From positions 1,178,001 to 1,242,000 of the forward strand of contig NZ_CP071139.1 in assembly GCF_017639205.1 (NCBI RefSeq): 64,000 nt of DNA, in the 5' to 3' direction. The DNA is from Streptomyces nojiriensis (lineage in GTDB: Bacteria > Actinomycetota > Actinomycetes > Streptomycetales > Streptomycetaceae). The position numbers and the translations under genes were made by a program. This document shows positions 8,173 to 15,827 of the stretch, in pieces (position 1 is the first letter of the stretch; every line of letters begins with the position of its first letter). A model generated the notes under the pieces. That model saw only the letters and a program-made list of their open reading frames with translations, was not told where the DNA came from and did no database searches.

Positions 8173-9192
8173 TCAGAGCAGGGCGACGGCGCGGCGTTCC
8201 CGTGCGAGGGAGCCGTCCACCAGGCCGGCGAGCTCGTCGAAGAGGGCGCGCCGCCCCGGGGCGTCCGTGTCCGGGCCGGCCGCGCGCGCCAGTTCCGCGA
8301 GCCGGGACCAGTTGCCGGCCGAGTCGCGGAACAGAGCGGCCGCCTGCGGCCGTCCGGCGAGGTCGAGGAAGTCCGCGTAGAGCGGGCGGGTGGCGCCGGG
8401 TGCGGTCCACTCCTCCTCCAGGCACGCGTACAGCCGCCGGGTCCCCGCGAGGAAGGCCTCCGGGGAGCCGAAGCGGCGCTCCCAGCCGGTCCGGGTGCGG
8501 CCGTCGCGCAGCTGGGCGGCGAGCTTCTCCATCCCGGAGAAGCCGAAGTTGACGTCGAACCTGTTGCCCAGCACCGGGCCGGTGAGACGGGCCGCGGTGG
8601 CGGCCACGGCCCCGTCGACGTCGGGGGCGCCGGCGGCGGGGCCGGTGGGTACGAGCATCCGGTGACGGCCCTTGCGGTGGCCGGCCCAGGCCTCGCCGAA
8701 CTCCCGCGCCGCGATCCGGTACGCGGCCGGGGCCCCGTCCTCGACGTACAGGCTGTCGCCCTCGTACCCGGCGAGGACCACGGTGTACCGATCGGCTCCG
8801 GCCCTCTCGTCCGGGGTACCGCCGTGCCAGGGGAGCCGGGACCGGTCGACGGTGCAGAACACCGGCCGGCCCGCGTCGAGGGCGGCGTGCACACGGTCCC
8901 AGCGGGGCCGCGCGCCGTGGGTGACCTCGTAGGGGACGCGGAGCCGGTCGAGGGCGGCTTCCACCCAGGGATCGGGGTGGGCCTGCGCGACGATCGTCGG
9001 CAGGGGCGGGTGCCCGGCGTACTCGAACACGAAGTACATGAAGCCGATCCCGCCCGCGAGGCCCGCGACCAGTTCCTCCGCGTGCACGCTGCCGAGTGCG
9101 TGCCGGACGAGTGAGCTCTCGCGGTGCCGCCCGGTGCCGAAGTCGGCGTACAGGAGTCCGGTGGGCTTCGGCCGGGGTGCCTGCTCGGTCAT
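8173..9192 (-). CDS. BtrH N-terminal domain / DUF4872 protein
   Basis: A 339-residue protein resembling the BtrH_N plus DUF4872 arrangement. BtrH is a papain-like acyltransferase that moves the side chain of butirosin from a carrier protein. The conserved N-terminal helix segment is GRHRESSLVRHALGS, then LVAGLAGGIGFMYFVFEY; in BtrH itself a cysteine is expected at the helix start, and I see Arg instead, so activity may be lost or the alignment differs. DUF4872-like sequence follows from about residue 180. It may therefore act in a secondary-metabolite context, but no biosynthetic genes adjoin it. ATG at 9192 is chosen because it starts the conserved region; the promoter region is shared with the divergent DUF1304 gene. 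Confidence 0.75.
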   Translation of the reverse strand: MTEQAPRPKPTGLLYADFGTGRHRESSLVRHALGSVHAEELVAGLAGGIGFMYFVFEYAGHPPLPTIVAQAHPDPWVEAALDRLRVPYEVTHGARPRWDRVHAALDAGRPVFCTVDRSRLPWHGGTPDERAGADRYTVVLAGYEGDSLYVEDGAPAAYRIAAREFGEAWAGHRKGRHRMLVPTGPAAGAPDVDGAVAATAARLTGPVLGNRFDVNFGFSGMEKLAAQLRDGRTRTGWERRFGSPEAFLAGTRRLYACLEEEWTAPGATRPLYADFLDLAGRPQAAALFRDSAGNWSRLAELARAAGPDTDAPGRRALFDELAGLVDGSLARERRAVALL

Positions 9193-9225
9193 CGGGCCGG
9201 CGAAGCCGCCGGCCCGACAGCGGAC

Positions 9226-9247
9226 TTCCTGTACAGTTGTCCAGGAA
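9226..9247. promoter_or_regulatory. TetR-type operator in the divergent promoter
   Basis: TTCCTGTACA and TGTCCAGGAA form a 22-bp inverted repeat with 2-nt centre and a single mismatch. It lies between the BtrH-like gene (start 9192, minus) and the DUF1304-TetR operon (start 9281, plus). TetR family operators have this size and symmetry and the regulator is in the downstream operon, so autoregulation plus control of the divergent gene is the simplest reading. Confidence 0.6.
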
Positions 9248-9280
9248 ATACGCCATCGACCCTGAGAAGTGGAGGCGGCC

Positions 9281-9634
9281 ATGCACACGGTCGCATCGAT
9301 CCTGATCGGCCTCGTGGCCGCGCTGCACGTGTACTTCATGGTCCTGGAGATGTTCCTGTGGCAGCGGCCCCCGGGCCGCGCGCTGTCCGGCTTCGACGCG
9401 GACACCGCCCGTCTCACTGCGCCGCTCGCCGCCAACCAGGGCCTCTACAACGGCTTCCTCGCCGCCGGACTGGTCTGGTCGCTCGTGATCGACTCGCTCG
9501 CCACCCAGATCTTCTTCCTCGTCTGCGTGATCGTCGCCGGGATCTACGGCGCCGCGACCGCCAACCGCCGGATCCTCGTGGCCCAGGCCCTGCCCGGCGC
9601 CCTCGCCCTCGGCGCGGCGCTGCTGGCCGCGTGA
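9281..9634 (+). CDS. DUF1304 family membrane protein
   Basis: A 117-residue, four-helix membrane protein. The N-terminal segment ILIGLVAALHVYFMVLEMFLW and the motif ANQGLYNGFLAAGL are hallmark DUF1304 sequences. Function is unknown for the family. GGAGG eight nucleotides before the ATG at 9281 supports this start over the in-frame GTG at 9269. The stop overlaps the start of the TetR gene (GTGA), so the pair is one operon and translationally coupled, under the inverted repeat at 9226-9247. Confidence 0.88.
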   Translation: MHTVASILIGLVAALHVYFMVLEMFLWQRPPGRALSGFDADTARLTAPLAANQGLYNGFLAAGLVWSLVIDSLATQIFFLVCVIVAGIYGAATANRRILVAQALPGALALGAALLAA

Positions 9635-10260
9635 GCCCGGAGGACCCGCGCGCGGACGACCCCCGCGCGCAGGACCCGCGCACGGCCCGGACGAAGGGGC
9701 GGCTGCGCGAAAGCCTGCTGGCCGAGTGCGCGGACCGGCCGCTCGCCGAGGTCAGCGTCTCGGCGGTGGTCCGCCGGGCCGGCGTCGGCCGCGCCACCTT
9801 CTACCTGCACTACGAGGACCTCACCGCGCTCGCCGTGGACGCGTGCGCGGACGTGGTGCACGCGGCGGTCGACGCCCTGCACGCCTGGCAGACCGGCCCG
9901 TCGCCGCTCCCCCCGGCCCGGCCGCCCGCCGCGCTTGCCGGCTTCCTGGCGGCGGCGGCCGACCGGGCGCCGCTCTACCGCACCCTGCTGCTCCCGGGCG
10001 GCGGCGGCCCGCTCGGCCGGCGCCTCCACCGGGAGCTGCGCGCCCGGGCGCGTGCGGAACGGGCGGCAGTGGGCGCCCCGCACCCCGAGCTGGTCGCGTC
10101 GGCGGTCGCGGCCGCGTTCACCGGCGTCCTCGCGGACTGGCTGCACGAGGACATCCGGGCGGATCCCGAGGCCCTGGCGGACCACCTGTGGCGGCTGCTC
10201 CTGGCCCTCCACCGGGCGATCGGACCCGGCGGCGCGCCGGAGGCGGCCAGGACCCGGTAG
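9631..10260 (+). CDS. TetR family transcriptional regulator
   Basis: A 209-residue repressor. The helix-turn-helix is at about residues 25-70, with the clear TetR signature VSAVVRRAGVGRATFYLHYEDLTAL (the YLHY turn). The rest is a helical ligand and dimerisation domain. A low-complexity N-terminal leader of Asp, Pro and Arg (PEDPRADDPRAQDPRT) precedes the DNA-binding helices. The GTG at 9631 overlaps the stop of the DUF1304 gene. The likely target is the 22-bp inverted repeat at 9226-9247 upstream of its own operon. Inducer unknown. Confidence 0.9.
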   Translation: MSPEDPRADDPRAQDPRTARTKGRLRESLLAECADRPLAEVSVSAVVRRAGVGRATFYLHYEDLTALAVDACADVVHAAVDALHAWQTGPSPLPPARPPAALAGFLAAAADRAPLYRTLLLPGGGGPLGRRLHRELRARARAERAAVGAPHPELVASAVAAAFTGVLADWLHEDIRADPEALADHLWRLLLALHRAIGPGGAPEAARTR

Positions 10261-10293
10261 CGCTCGCCGGGGGCGGCGCGGCCCGGAACGCGC

Positions 10294-10324
10294 GAAGCCC
10301 CGCCGGGCCGACCGGCGGGGCTTC
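10294..10324. terminator. Bidirectional terminator between tetR and csp
   Basis: A perfect 13-bp stem, GAAGCCCCGCCGG and its complement, with a 5-nt loop, sits between two convergent genes (TetR ending at 10260, cold-shock gene ending at 10353). Confidence 0.85.
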
Positions 10325-10352
10325 ACGTCACGGGCCCGGCCCGTGAAGTGGA

Positions 10353-10559
10353 CTACCTGAGGGGAACCACCTTCTCAGCCTGCGGGCCCTTGGGGCCCTG
10401 GGAGACGGAGTATTCGACGCGCGCGTTCTCCTCCAGCGACTTGAACCCGGTGGTCTCGATCGCGGAGAAGTGCACGAACACGTCGGGGCCGCCGTCGTCC
10501 TGCTGGATGAAGCCGAACCCCTTCTCCGAGTTGAACCACTTCACGATGCCTGTTGCCAT
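10353..10559 (-). CDS. Cold-shock domain protein
   Basis: A 68-residue single cold-shock domain with both RNA-binding motifs: RNP1 KGFGFI at 13-18 and RNP2 VFVHF at 27-31. It matches the length and sequence of streptomycete CspA/ScoF-type proteins, which bind single-stranded RNA and DNA and act as RNA chaperones. The gene stands alone. Upstream, about 170 nt separate it from the next gene on the same strand, enough for the long 5' untranslated leader usual in this family, which often controls expression post-transcriptionally. I see no individual regulatory structure that I can defend. Confidence 0.96.
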   Translation of the reverse strand: MATGIVKWFNSEKGFGFIQQDDGGPDVFVHFSAIETTGFKSLEENARVEYSVSQGPKGPQAEKVVPLR

Positions 10560-10729
10560 CTGGCTGATCCTTCACAACGTTCCACTGCGGGCCGCACACG
10601 CGGCCGTCTCGATCCTGCCCAAGCGTCCCCCGGAGCACACGCCGAACGCGGCCAACCGGGGCGCGGCGCGCATTCGAACTTCTGACCGTCTTGTCAGTGA
10701 AAAGAGGGATCGGCTCCGCCCGAAGCCGT

Positions 10730-11098
10730 TCACGCACCGCCGTCCGCGGCGGGCAGCGATGCGGTCGACCGCGGCCGCGGCGCTGCCGCGAGGGCACGCC
10801 GCGGCCCGCTGACGCGGCAGCCGAGGCAGTCGGCGTGCCCCGCACGGGCGCCGGTGTCCCGGGTGCGCCAGTCCCAGTCGGCCTCCGGCCGGGGGCCGCT
10901 CGGCTTGCCCCACCCGGCGAGGTGCAGCAGCCAGGTGACGATCCCGGCCACGGCGACGACGCCGAGGCCGATCCAGATCCCGGGGATCCAGGCGGCGCAC
11001 ACGGCTCCGCCCGCTCCCGCGAAGCCCACCAGGGCCAGGGCGGTCCCGGTCCAGCCGGCCACCGTGTGGCCGAGATCTACGTGGCCGTGCGCGCTCAT
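10730..11098 (-). CDS. HGxxPAAW-like small membrane protein
   Basis: A 122-residue protein with two hydrophobic helices (WTGTALALVGFAGAGGAV and IWIGLGVVAVAGIVTWLLH). The N-terminus has HGH, then GHTVAGWTGT, which resembles the streptomycete HGxxPAAW family of small membrane proteins, where HG is followed by a Trp-Thr-Gly motif before the first helix. The C-terminal 40 residues are polar and Arg/Ala-rich, with a Cys pair (DCLGC). Function unknown. AGGGAG upstream of the ATG at 11098 supports the start. It is divergent from the MarR gene, and the intergenic region holds several inverted repeats. Confidence 0.65.
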   Translation of the reverse strand: MSAHGHVDLGHTVAGWTGTALALVGFAGAGGAVCAAWIPGIWIGLGVVAVAGIVTWLLHLAGWGKPSGPRPEADWDWRTRDTGARAGHADCLGCRVSGPRRALAAAPRPRSTASLPAADGGA

Positions 11099-11143
11099 GA
11101 TTCTCCCTGGTCGGACCGGCAGCAGTACGCTCGGAAGCGGGAA

Positions 11144-11191
11144 GCTTATTTCGCGAGGTAAGCATCTCACTTACTAAGTAACTTAGATCCT
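11144..11191. promoter_or_regulatory. Cluster of inverted repeats, probable MarR operator region
   Basis: TTACTAAGTAA at 11171-11181 is a palindrome with one central mismatch. GCTTA (11144-11148) and TAAGC (11159-11163), and CTTAG with CTAAG around 11182-11194, form further inverted half-sites. The cluster lies between the divergent HGxxPAAW-like gene and the MarR gene. Its A/T-rich sequence contrasts with the surroundings. The likely binder is the adjacent MarR protein. Confidence 0.5.
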
Positions 11192-11204
11192 AAGGAGTAT
11201 GTGG

Positions 11205-11699
11205 GTGCAGGGCAAGACCCGCCCCCCGGCCACGGCCGGCGAGGCGATTGCGCGCATGGACCAGTACGTCGCCCTGGGCATCGTCGGCCAGCAGGAGGTG
11301 GCACAGCTGCTCGGGCTCAACGTCACCGATCTGACCTGCCTGGGGCACATCCTGGGCGCCGGGGACGCCCCGCTCGCCGCCGGTGACCTCGCCGGGCTGC
11401 TGGACCTCACCACCGGGGCCGTCACCGGGGTGCTCAACCGCCTCGAACGCGCCGGATACGCGCGGCGCGTCCCCGATCCGGCCGACCGGCGCCGGGTCCG
11501 GGTGGTGGCCGACCCCACGGCGGCCGCGCGGGTCGTCGCCGTGTACCAGCCGATGTACGACCGGCTGGCCACCCTCTTCGCCGACTACACCCCCGACGAG
11601 ATCGCCGTGATCGCCGACTGGTTCGGCCGCGCGGCGGTCGAGATCCGCGCACACTGCGCGCAGGTGCGGTCAGGGGAACTGACCGCCGGGGAGTCCTAG
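11205..11699 (+). CDS. MarR family transcriptional regulator
   Basis: A 164-residue winged-helix regulator. The recognition region reads LDLTTGAVTGVLNRLERAGYARRVPDPADRRRVRV, the MarR helix-turn-helix and DRR wing, at about residues 62-100. Flanking helices form the dimer. Start: AAGGAG at 11192-11197 lies 7 nt from a GTG at 11205 but only 1 nt from the ATG at 11199, so the GTG is preferred. The A/T-rich inverted repeats directly upstream would let it control itself and the divergent small membrane protein gene. Ligand unknown. Confidence 0.88.
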   Translation: MQGKTRPPATAGEAIARMDQYVALGIVGQQEVAQLLGLNVTDLTCLGHILGAGDAPLAAGDLAGLLDLTTGAVTGVLNRLERAGYARRVPDPADRRRVRVVADPTAAARVVAVYQPMYDRLATLFADYTPDEIAVIADWFGRAAVEIRAHCAQVRSGELTAGES

Positions 11700-11774
11700 C
11701 CCCCGCTGGTACCATGGGCGGTTGACCATCTACTTCTTTCTCCCCCGCTTTCTCTCTGCTTCGAAAGGTCCTGC

Positions 11775-13253
11775 ATGAGGAACCCGTCAGCTCATGGGCG
11801 CTTCGGTGTGAAGGGCGGTGCCAAGGCCGGTGCCCGGACCCCCGCCAAGGCCCCCCGGACCCTCGGCCCGCAGGGTGAGTTCACGATGCACGCGCCGAAG
11901 GAGCCGGCGCTGGCGCCGGTGGCGTCCTTCGCCGAGCTCGACCTGCCCCTTGAGCTGGTGGAGACCATGGCCTCGCTGGCCGTGACGGAGCCGTTCCCGA
12001 TCCAGGCCGCGACGCTCCCGAACGCCCTGGCGGGCCGGGACGTCCTCGGCCGCGGCCGGACCGGCTCGGGCAAGACCCTCGCCTTCGGCCTGGCGCTGCT
12101 GGCCCGTACGGCGGGGCAGCAGGCGGACCCGAAGCGCCCGCTGGCGCTGGTCCTCGTACCGACGCGCGAGCTGGCGCAGCAGGTGACCGAGGCGCTGGAG
12201 CCGTACGCCGCGGCCCTGAAGCTGCGGATGGCCACCGTGGTCGGCGGGCTGTCCATCGGCCGCCAGGTGAGCTCCCTGCGCACCGGCGCCGAGGTCGTGG
12301 TGGCCACCCCCGGGCGGCTCAGCGACCTGGTGGGGCGGCGGGACGTACACCTGGAGCGCGTGAAGATCACCGTGCTCGACGAGGCCGACCAGATGTGCGA
12401 CATGGGCTTCATGCCGCAGGTCACCGAGATCCTGGACCAGGTGCACCACGCGGGACAGCGGATGCTGTTCTCCGCGACCCTGGACCGCAATGTCGACCAG
12501 CTCGTCCGGAAGTACCTGAAGGACCCGGTCTCCCACTCCGTCGACCCGCAGGCGGGCGCGGTGTCCACGATGGACCACCACGTGCTGCACATCCACGCGG
12601 CCGACAAGGTCTCGGCGGCGACCGAGATCGCGGCGCGGGACAACCGTGTGCTGATGTTCCTCGACACCAAGCACGGGGTCGACCAGTTCGTGAAGCACCT
12701 GCGGGCCATGGGCGTGCGGGCGGAGGGCCTGCACAGCGGGAAGTCGCAGCCGCAGCGCACCCGGACCCTGGCGCAGTTCAAGAGCGGGGCCGTCACCGTC
12801 CTGGTCGCGACGAACGTCGCCGCGCGCGGCATCCACATCGACGACCTCGACCTCGTGGTCAACGTCGACCCGCCCGCCGACCACAAGGACTACCTGCACC
12901 GGGGTGGTCGCACCGCGCGGGCCGGCGAGTCCGGCCGGGTCGTCACCCTCGTCACCCCGAACCAGCGCCGGGACATGGTCCGCCTGCTCTCCGACGCCCG
13001 GATCCGGCCGACGATCACGCAGGTGCGCTCCGGCGAGGCGGCACTGACCCGCATCACCGGCGCCAAGGCCCCCTCCGGAGTCCCGCTGGCGGGCTCCGCG
13101 CCGACCGACGCCAAGGGCAGGCCCTCGGGCTCGGACCTGGCGTTCCGCGGCATGGGCACCCGCCCGGGCCGCGGCAAGGAGTCCCGCAAGACGATCGAGG
13201 CCCGCCAGCAGGCCGAGGCCCGCCGCGCGGCCCGGGTACGCCGGGGCGCCTGA
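11775..13253 (+). CDS. DEAD-box RNA helicase
   Basis: A 492-residue helicase with every core motif: Q-motif F-PIQAATLP near 70, motif I GRTGSGKT (about 94-101), Ia PTRELAQQ, DEAD (202-205), SAT in MLFSAT (about 232), IV/V ATNVAARGIHI and VI HRGGRTARAG (about 375). N- and C-terminal basic, low-complexity tails (GGAKAGARTPAKAP at the start; RRAARVRRGA at the end) are typical of streptomycete members and likely bind RNA. GAAAGG precedes the ATG at 11775. The stretch before it is pyrimidine-rich (TTCTTTCTCCCCC), a probable untranslated leader. It likely acts in ribosome assembly or mRNA turnover. Confidence 0.95.
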   Translation: MRNPSAHGRFGVKGGAKAGARTPAKAPRTLGPQGEFTMHAPKEPALAPVASFAELDLPLELVETMASLAVTEPFPIQAATLPNALAGRDVLGRGRTGSGKTLAFGLALLARTAGQQADPKRPLALVLVPTRELAQQVTEALEPYAAALKLRMATVVGGLSIGRQVSSLRTGAEVVVATPGRLSDLVGRRDVHLERVKITVLDEADQMCDMGFMPQVTEILDQVHHAGQRMLFSATLDRNVDQLVRKYLKDPVSHSVDPQAGAVSTMDHHVLHIHAADKVSAATEIAARDNRVLMFLDTKHGVDQFVKHLRAMGVRAEGLHSGKSQPQRTRTLAQFKSGAVTVLVATNVAARGIHIDDLDLVVNVDPPADHKDYLHRGGRTARAGESGRVVTLVTPNQRRDMVRLLSDARIRPTITQVRSGEAALTRITGAKAPSGVPLAGSAPTDAKGRPSGSDLAFRGMGTRPGRGKESRKTIEARQQAEARRAARVRRGA

Positions 13254-13269
13254 CACGCGTACACCCCAC

Positions 13270-13302
13270 CGCGCCCCCGGACCGGCTCGGTCCGGGGGCG
13301 CG
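13270..13302. terminator. Bidirectional terminator after the helicase gene
   Basis: A stem of about 14 bp (CGCGCCCCCGGACC with its complement) and a 5-nt loop lies between the convergent helicase and methyltransferase genes. Confidence 0.85.
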
Positions 13303-13309
13303 GTCCGTG

Positions 13310-14245
13310 TCAGGCCCTGCGGCGGCGGTTCCGCGCCACGATCGCGCGGGTGACCACGGGCGGGAGCAGGTCCTTGGCCAGCTTGCGCCAGCGGACACCG
13401 GGCCTGCGCGCGGCGGCGGGAGCGGGGACCGGCGCCGGTTCCACCCGCGGCGCGGGGTGCAGGGGCTGCGGGGACGCCGACGCGACCACGCCCTGGTCCG
13501 TGAGGCGCACCAGGGGGCGCCCGTCGATCATGTCCACGTCATGTCGGAGGTCGGTGCGCTCCTCCAGCCACGCGAGCAGCGCCGCCTGGTGGGGCGCCGG
13601 GTCGCCCCAGGTCGCGTACAGCTTCATGGCCGAGGTGCATATGGGGTGCAGTTCGCCCGTGACCACCGCGGCCCACACCGCGGCCGCCACGCCGGGGGTG
13701 TGCTCGGAGCGGTAGTCGTCGAAGACCACCACGGCATCCGGGGCCGCGACGAGACGCGAGGACGCGATGTCCGTGACGACGTGCTCGTACAGGTGCGAGG
13801 CGTCGATGTGCACGAACCGGCAGCTCGCCGGCTTGACCTCGTCGGCGACGACCGAGGTGGGGGCCTGGATCAGCGTCGGCAGCGCCTCGTGGAAGGCCAG
13901 GTAGTTCGTCTCGAAGCCGCGCCGCGTGAGCGTGGGGTAGGACTCGCGGTTCTCGGCGATGTTGAAGTCGTCCGTCGCGGGCGAGTCGAAGAGGTCGCAC
14001 ACGGTGAATTCCTCACCGGGCCGGAGGTACCCGCCGAGAAAGATCGCACTCTTCCCCATGAAGGCGCCGAGCTCCAGCAGGTCGCCCAGCTGCCCCTCGC
14101 CGCTGTTCTGACGCGTCAGGAACCAGTCGAAGAGCACCTGGTCGTACGCCGAGAACCAGCCTTTGACCTCGTCGTACGTGGTGGGGACGAGCGGAGCGGG
14201 CTCACCGTCGGTGGTCGTGACGGAAGCTTGTGAAACGTGCGACAC
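13310..14245 (-). CDS. Class I SAM-dependent methyltransferase (Methyltransf_24-like)
   Basis: A 311-residue protein with a Rossmann-type SAM-binding core. Motif I is LLELGAFMGKSAIFLGGYL (about 55-73), followed by the acidic strand FTVCDLFDS, then RFVHIDASHLYEHVVTDI and the strand AVVVFDDY (DDY metal or substrate site). These match the cupin-free Methyltransf_24 group, which methylates sugars, lipids or small molecules. The C-terminal 60 residues are Pro-rich then strongly basic (ARNRRRRA), suggesting contact with membrane or polyanion. The GTG at 14245 follows GGAGGA at 9 nt. It is separated from the GNAT gene upstream by 261 nt. The substrate is unknown. Confidence 0.8.
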   Translation of the reverse strand: MSHVSQASVTTTDGEPAPLVPTTYDEVKGWFSAYDQVLFDWFLTRQNSGEGQLGDLLELGAFMGKSAIFLGGYLRPGEEFTVCDLFDSPATDDFNIAENRESYPTLTRRGFETNYLAFHEALPTLIQAPTSVVADEVKPASCRFVHIDASHLYEHVVTDIASSRLVAAPDAVVVFDDYRSEHTPGVAAAVWAAVVTGELHPICTSAMKLYATWGDPAPHQAALLAWLEERTDLRHDVDMIDGRPLVRLTDQGVVASASPQPLHPAPRVEPAPVPAPAAARRPGVRWRKLAKDLLPPVVTRAIVARNRRRRA

Positions 14246-14506
14246 GGAGAGTCATCCTCCAGCGAAGTGGCATCGGTCTTCACGCTGATACCCGGCCGGG
14301 TAACGGCACCCTAAGCCCTGGACGGACGTGTGACGAGACGTGCGCGGGATTGGCCAGTTATTTGCTCTGCGTACCCCGTGCGGTGTGCTGGACCTCGCTC
14401 CGGCGATGCAGCCGCCCGCCGACGGGCGCCGCGGTGAGCCGGGCGGCGGACCAGGGCTCTCGGCGCCGGTGCCCGGGAGGCGCGGCGTCATCGGAAGCGG
14501 ATCTCA
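14246..14506. other. Intergenic region upstream of the methyltransferase gene
   Basis: About 260 nt with no gene I can support on either strand. It includes an A/T-richer stretch around 14345-14365 (CCAGTTATTTGCTC) that may hold the methyltransferase promoter. No clear inverted repeat was found. Confidence 0.3.
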
Positions 14507-14836
14507 TCACGTGTCGAGCGGCAGCTCCAACAGCTCTTCCGGTGACCGGAAACCGGAGCGCCGGTAGAGCGGGCTGCTGCGGTCCGACGGCCAGACGACC
14601 AGGGTGTCGAATCCGGCGCTGCGCGCGTGCAGTTCGAGCGCTTCGAGGAGCGCCGAGCCGATTCCCCCGTTCCGTCGGGGCGGCGTGACGAAGAAGTTCG
14701 TCACGGCCTCCTCCAGGGGCCGAACCGGAACCGGCGGCTGCCCCTCGTGGCCCTCCTGCTTGAACGCCCAGCGCAGTTCGGCCAGTCGGCGCGCATCGTC
14801 GGGCCTGGCCGGCCGCACGGTGAAGTCCGTGGTCAT
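14507..14836 (-). CDS. GNAT acetyltransferase, apparently internally deleted
   Basis: The product is only 109 residues, against 140-170 for GNAT proteins. The N-terminus reads as a normal GNAT start (FTVRPARPDDARRLAELRWAF), and from about residue 49 the C-terminal half begins at once: VTNFFVTPPRRNGGIGSALL, the acetyl-CoA-binding motif A, then LVVWPSDRSSPLYRRSGF. The junction PLEEA/VTNFF skips the strands that normally lie between, roughly 40-50 residues. The deletion is in frame and the gene keeps good codon use. It is probably inactive or altered. It is the second gene of an operon, 16 nt after the membrane protein gene at 14853-15749. Confidence 0.75.
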   Translation of the reverse strand: MTTDFTVRPARPDDARRLAELRWAFKQEGHEGQPPVPVRPLEEAVTNFFVTPPRRNGGIGSALLEALELHARSAGFDTLVVWPSDRSSPLYRRSGFRSPEELLELPLDT

Positions 14837-14852
14837 CGGAGACGTCCCCCCG

Positions 14853-15749
14853 TCACCCGAGGGGCTTCCCGTCGGGCTCGTCATCGTCGGCGGCCCGGTA
14901 GTGGTACGCGTCCGCCCACCAGTCGTCGTCCAAGTCGTCCTCCAGGTCGTCCTCCAGGTCGTCGTCCTCGTCGACGGCACCGCGCCACATTCGGTCGTCG
15001 TCGGCGCTCCGGCGGATGCGCAGCCGCTGCCGCTCGTCCAGCGCGGCGAGAGCCGGATGGCACTGCGTACGGACCCGGTCCCCCAGCGGGTCCTCGCAGG
15101 CCGTGCGCGCGCGGACCGCCCGGCCCGCGACCTCGGCGTACCCGAGCGCCGCGAGGCACCCGGCGGCCACCACGGCGGCGGCCCACCCCCGGACGCCGTG
15201 CGGGCGGGCCAGCACCAGCAGCATGCCCACCGCACACCAGAAACCGACCAGCAGGACGATGCCGACGCAGCCGCAGCAGTTCATCAGCCGCCCGGGCTCC
15301 CCCGGATCCCGCGGGATCCGCGGGATCGGGGGCAACAGGGCGTCCTGTTCCCTCTCGTACGCTTGGCGCCGTATCTGGTACTCCGCGTCGTACCGGTTGA
15401 TCCAGCCGATCGACACCGGCTCGGGATCGTACCGGCGTACGGCTTCCAGCAGGGCGGCGGGCAGCGGGTGGGCCGGCGGCGGCCGGCCGGGCTCGCGGCC
15501 CTCCTCGGTCAGCCGCGCCGCCCCGGGCCCGTCGATGTCGAGGTACCCGCCGAGCAGCAGCTCGGCGGCCGCCGCCTCGACCTCCTCGGACTTCAACGCG
15601 GAGGCGTGGTACGGCTCCAGGTCCAGGGCGGCGACCAGTGCGAGGACCGCGCGCCGCTTCCGCGCCCGACGCCACCACCGCAGGCCGATGACCGCGTACA
15701 CGGCGGTGGCCACGGTGAACGCGGATACGGCGAGGACCAGTTGGAGCAC
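14853..15749 (-). CDS. Hypothetical membrane protein with acidic C-terminal repeat
   Basis: A 298-residue protein with an N-terminal hydrophobic segment (LVLAVSAFTVATAVYAVIGL), a soluble domain of about 110 residues, then two more helices (CCGCVGIVLLVGFWCAVGMLLVLA and AAAVVAAGCLAALGY). The C-terminal tail has a run of Asp and Glu (residues ~265-285) made by a short tandem DNA repeat (GTCGTCCTCCAG units). I do not recognise the family; the topology resembles that of TIGR04222-like domain membrane proteins in streptomycetes, but that is only an impression. The start GTG at 15749 lacks a strong ribosome binding site. The downstream GNAT gene is probably cotranscribed. Confidence 0.6.
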   Translation of the reverse strand: MLQLVLAVSAFTVATAVYAVIGLRWWRRARKRRAVLALVAALDLEPYHASALKSEEVEAAAAELLLGGYLDIDGPGAARLTEEGREPGRPPPAHPLPAALLEAVRRYDPEPVSIGWINRYDAEYQIRRQAYEREQDALLPPIPRIPRDPGEPGRLMNCCGCVGIVLLVGFWCAVGMLLVLARPHGVRGWAAAVVAAGCLAALGYAEVAGRAVRARTACEDPLGDRVRTQCHPALAALDERQRLRIRRSADDDRMWRGAVDEDDDLEDDLEDDLDDDWWADAYHYRAADDDEPDGKPLG

Positions 15750-15827
15750 GCCCCGAGGCTACGTCCGCGAACGCCGGGGCGGACACGTGTTTTCCGGCGG
15801 CCGGCTCATCGGAACGTCCCTTGGTCC

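Noticed and set aside
6405-8894. 829-codon minus-strand frame
   Set aside because: Only its last 118 codons are a gene (DGPF protein); the upstream part overlaps the DoxX-like and thioredoxin-like genes in antisense.
10691-10699. Another TTGTCAGTG as a PafBC-type promoter
   Set aside because: It is not followed by TAnnnT at 8 nt and no plus-strand gene starts nearby.
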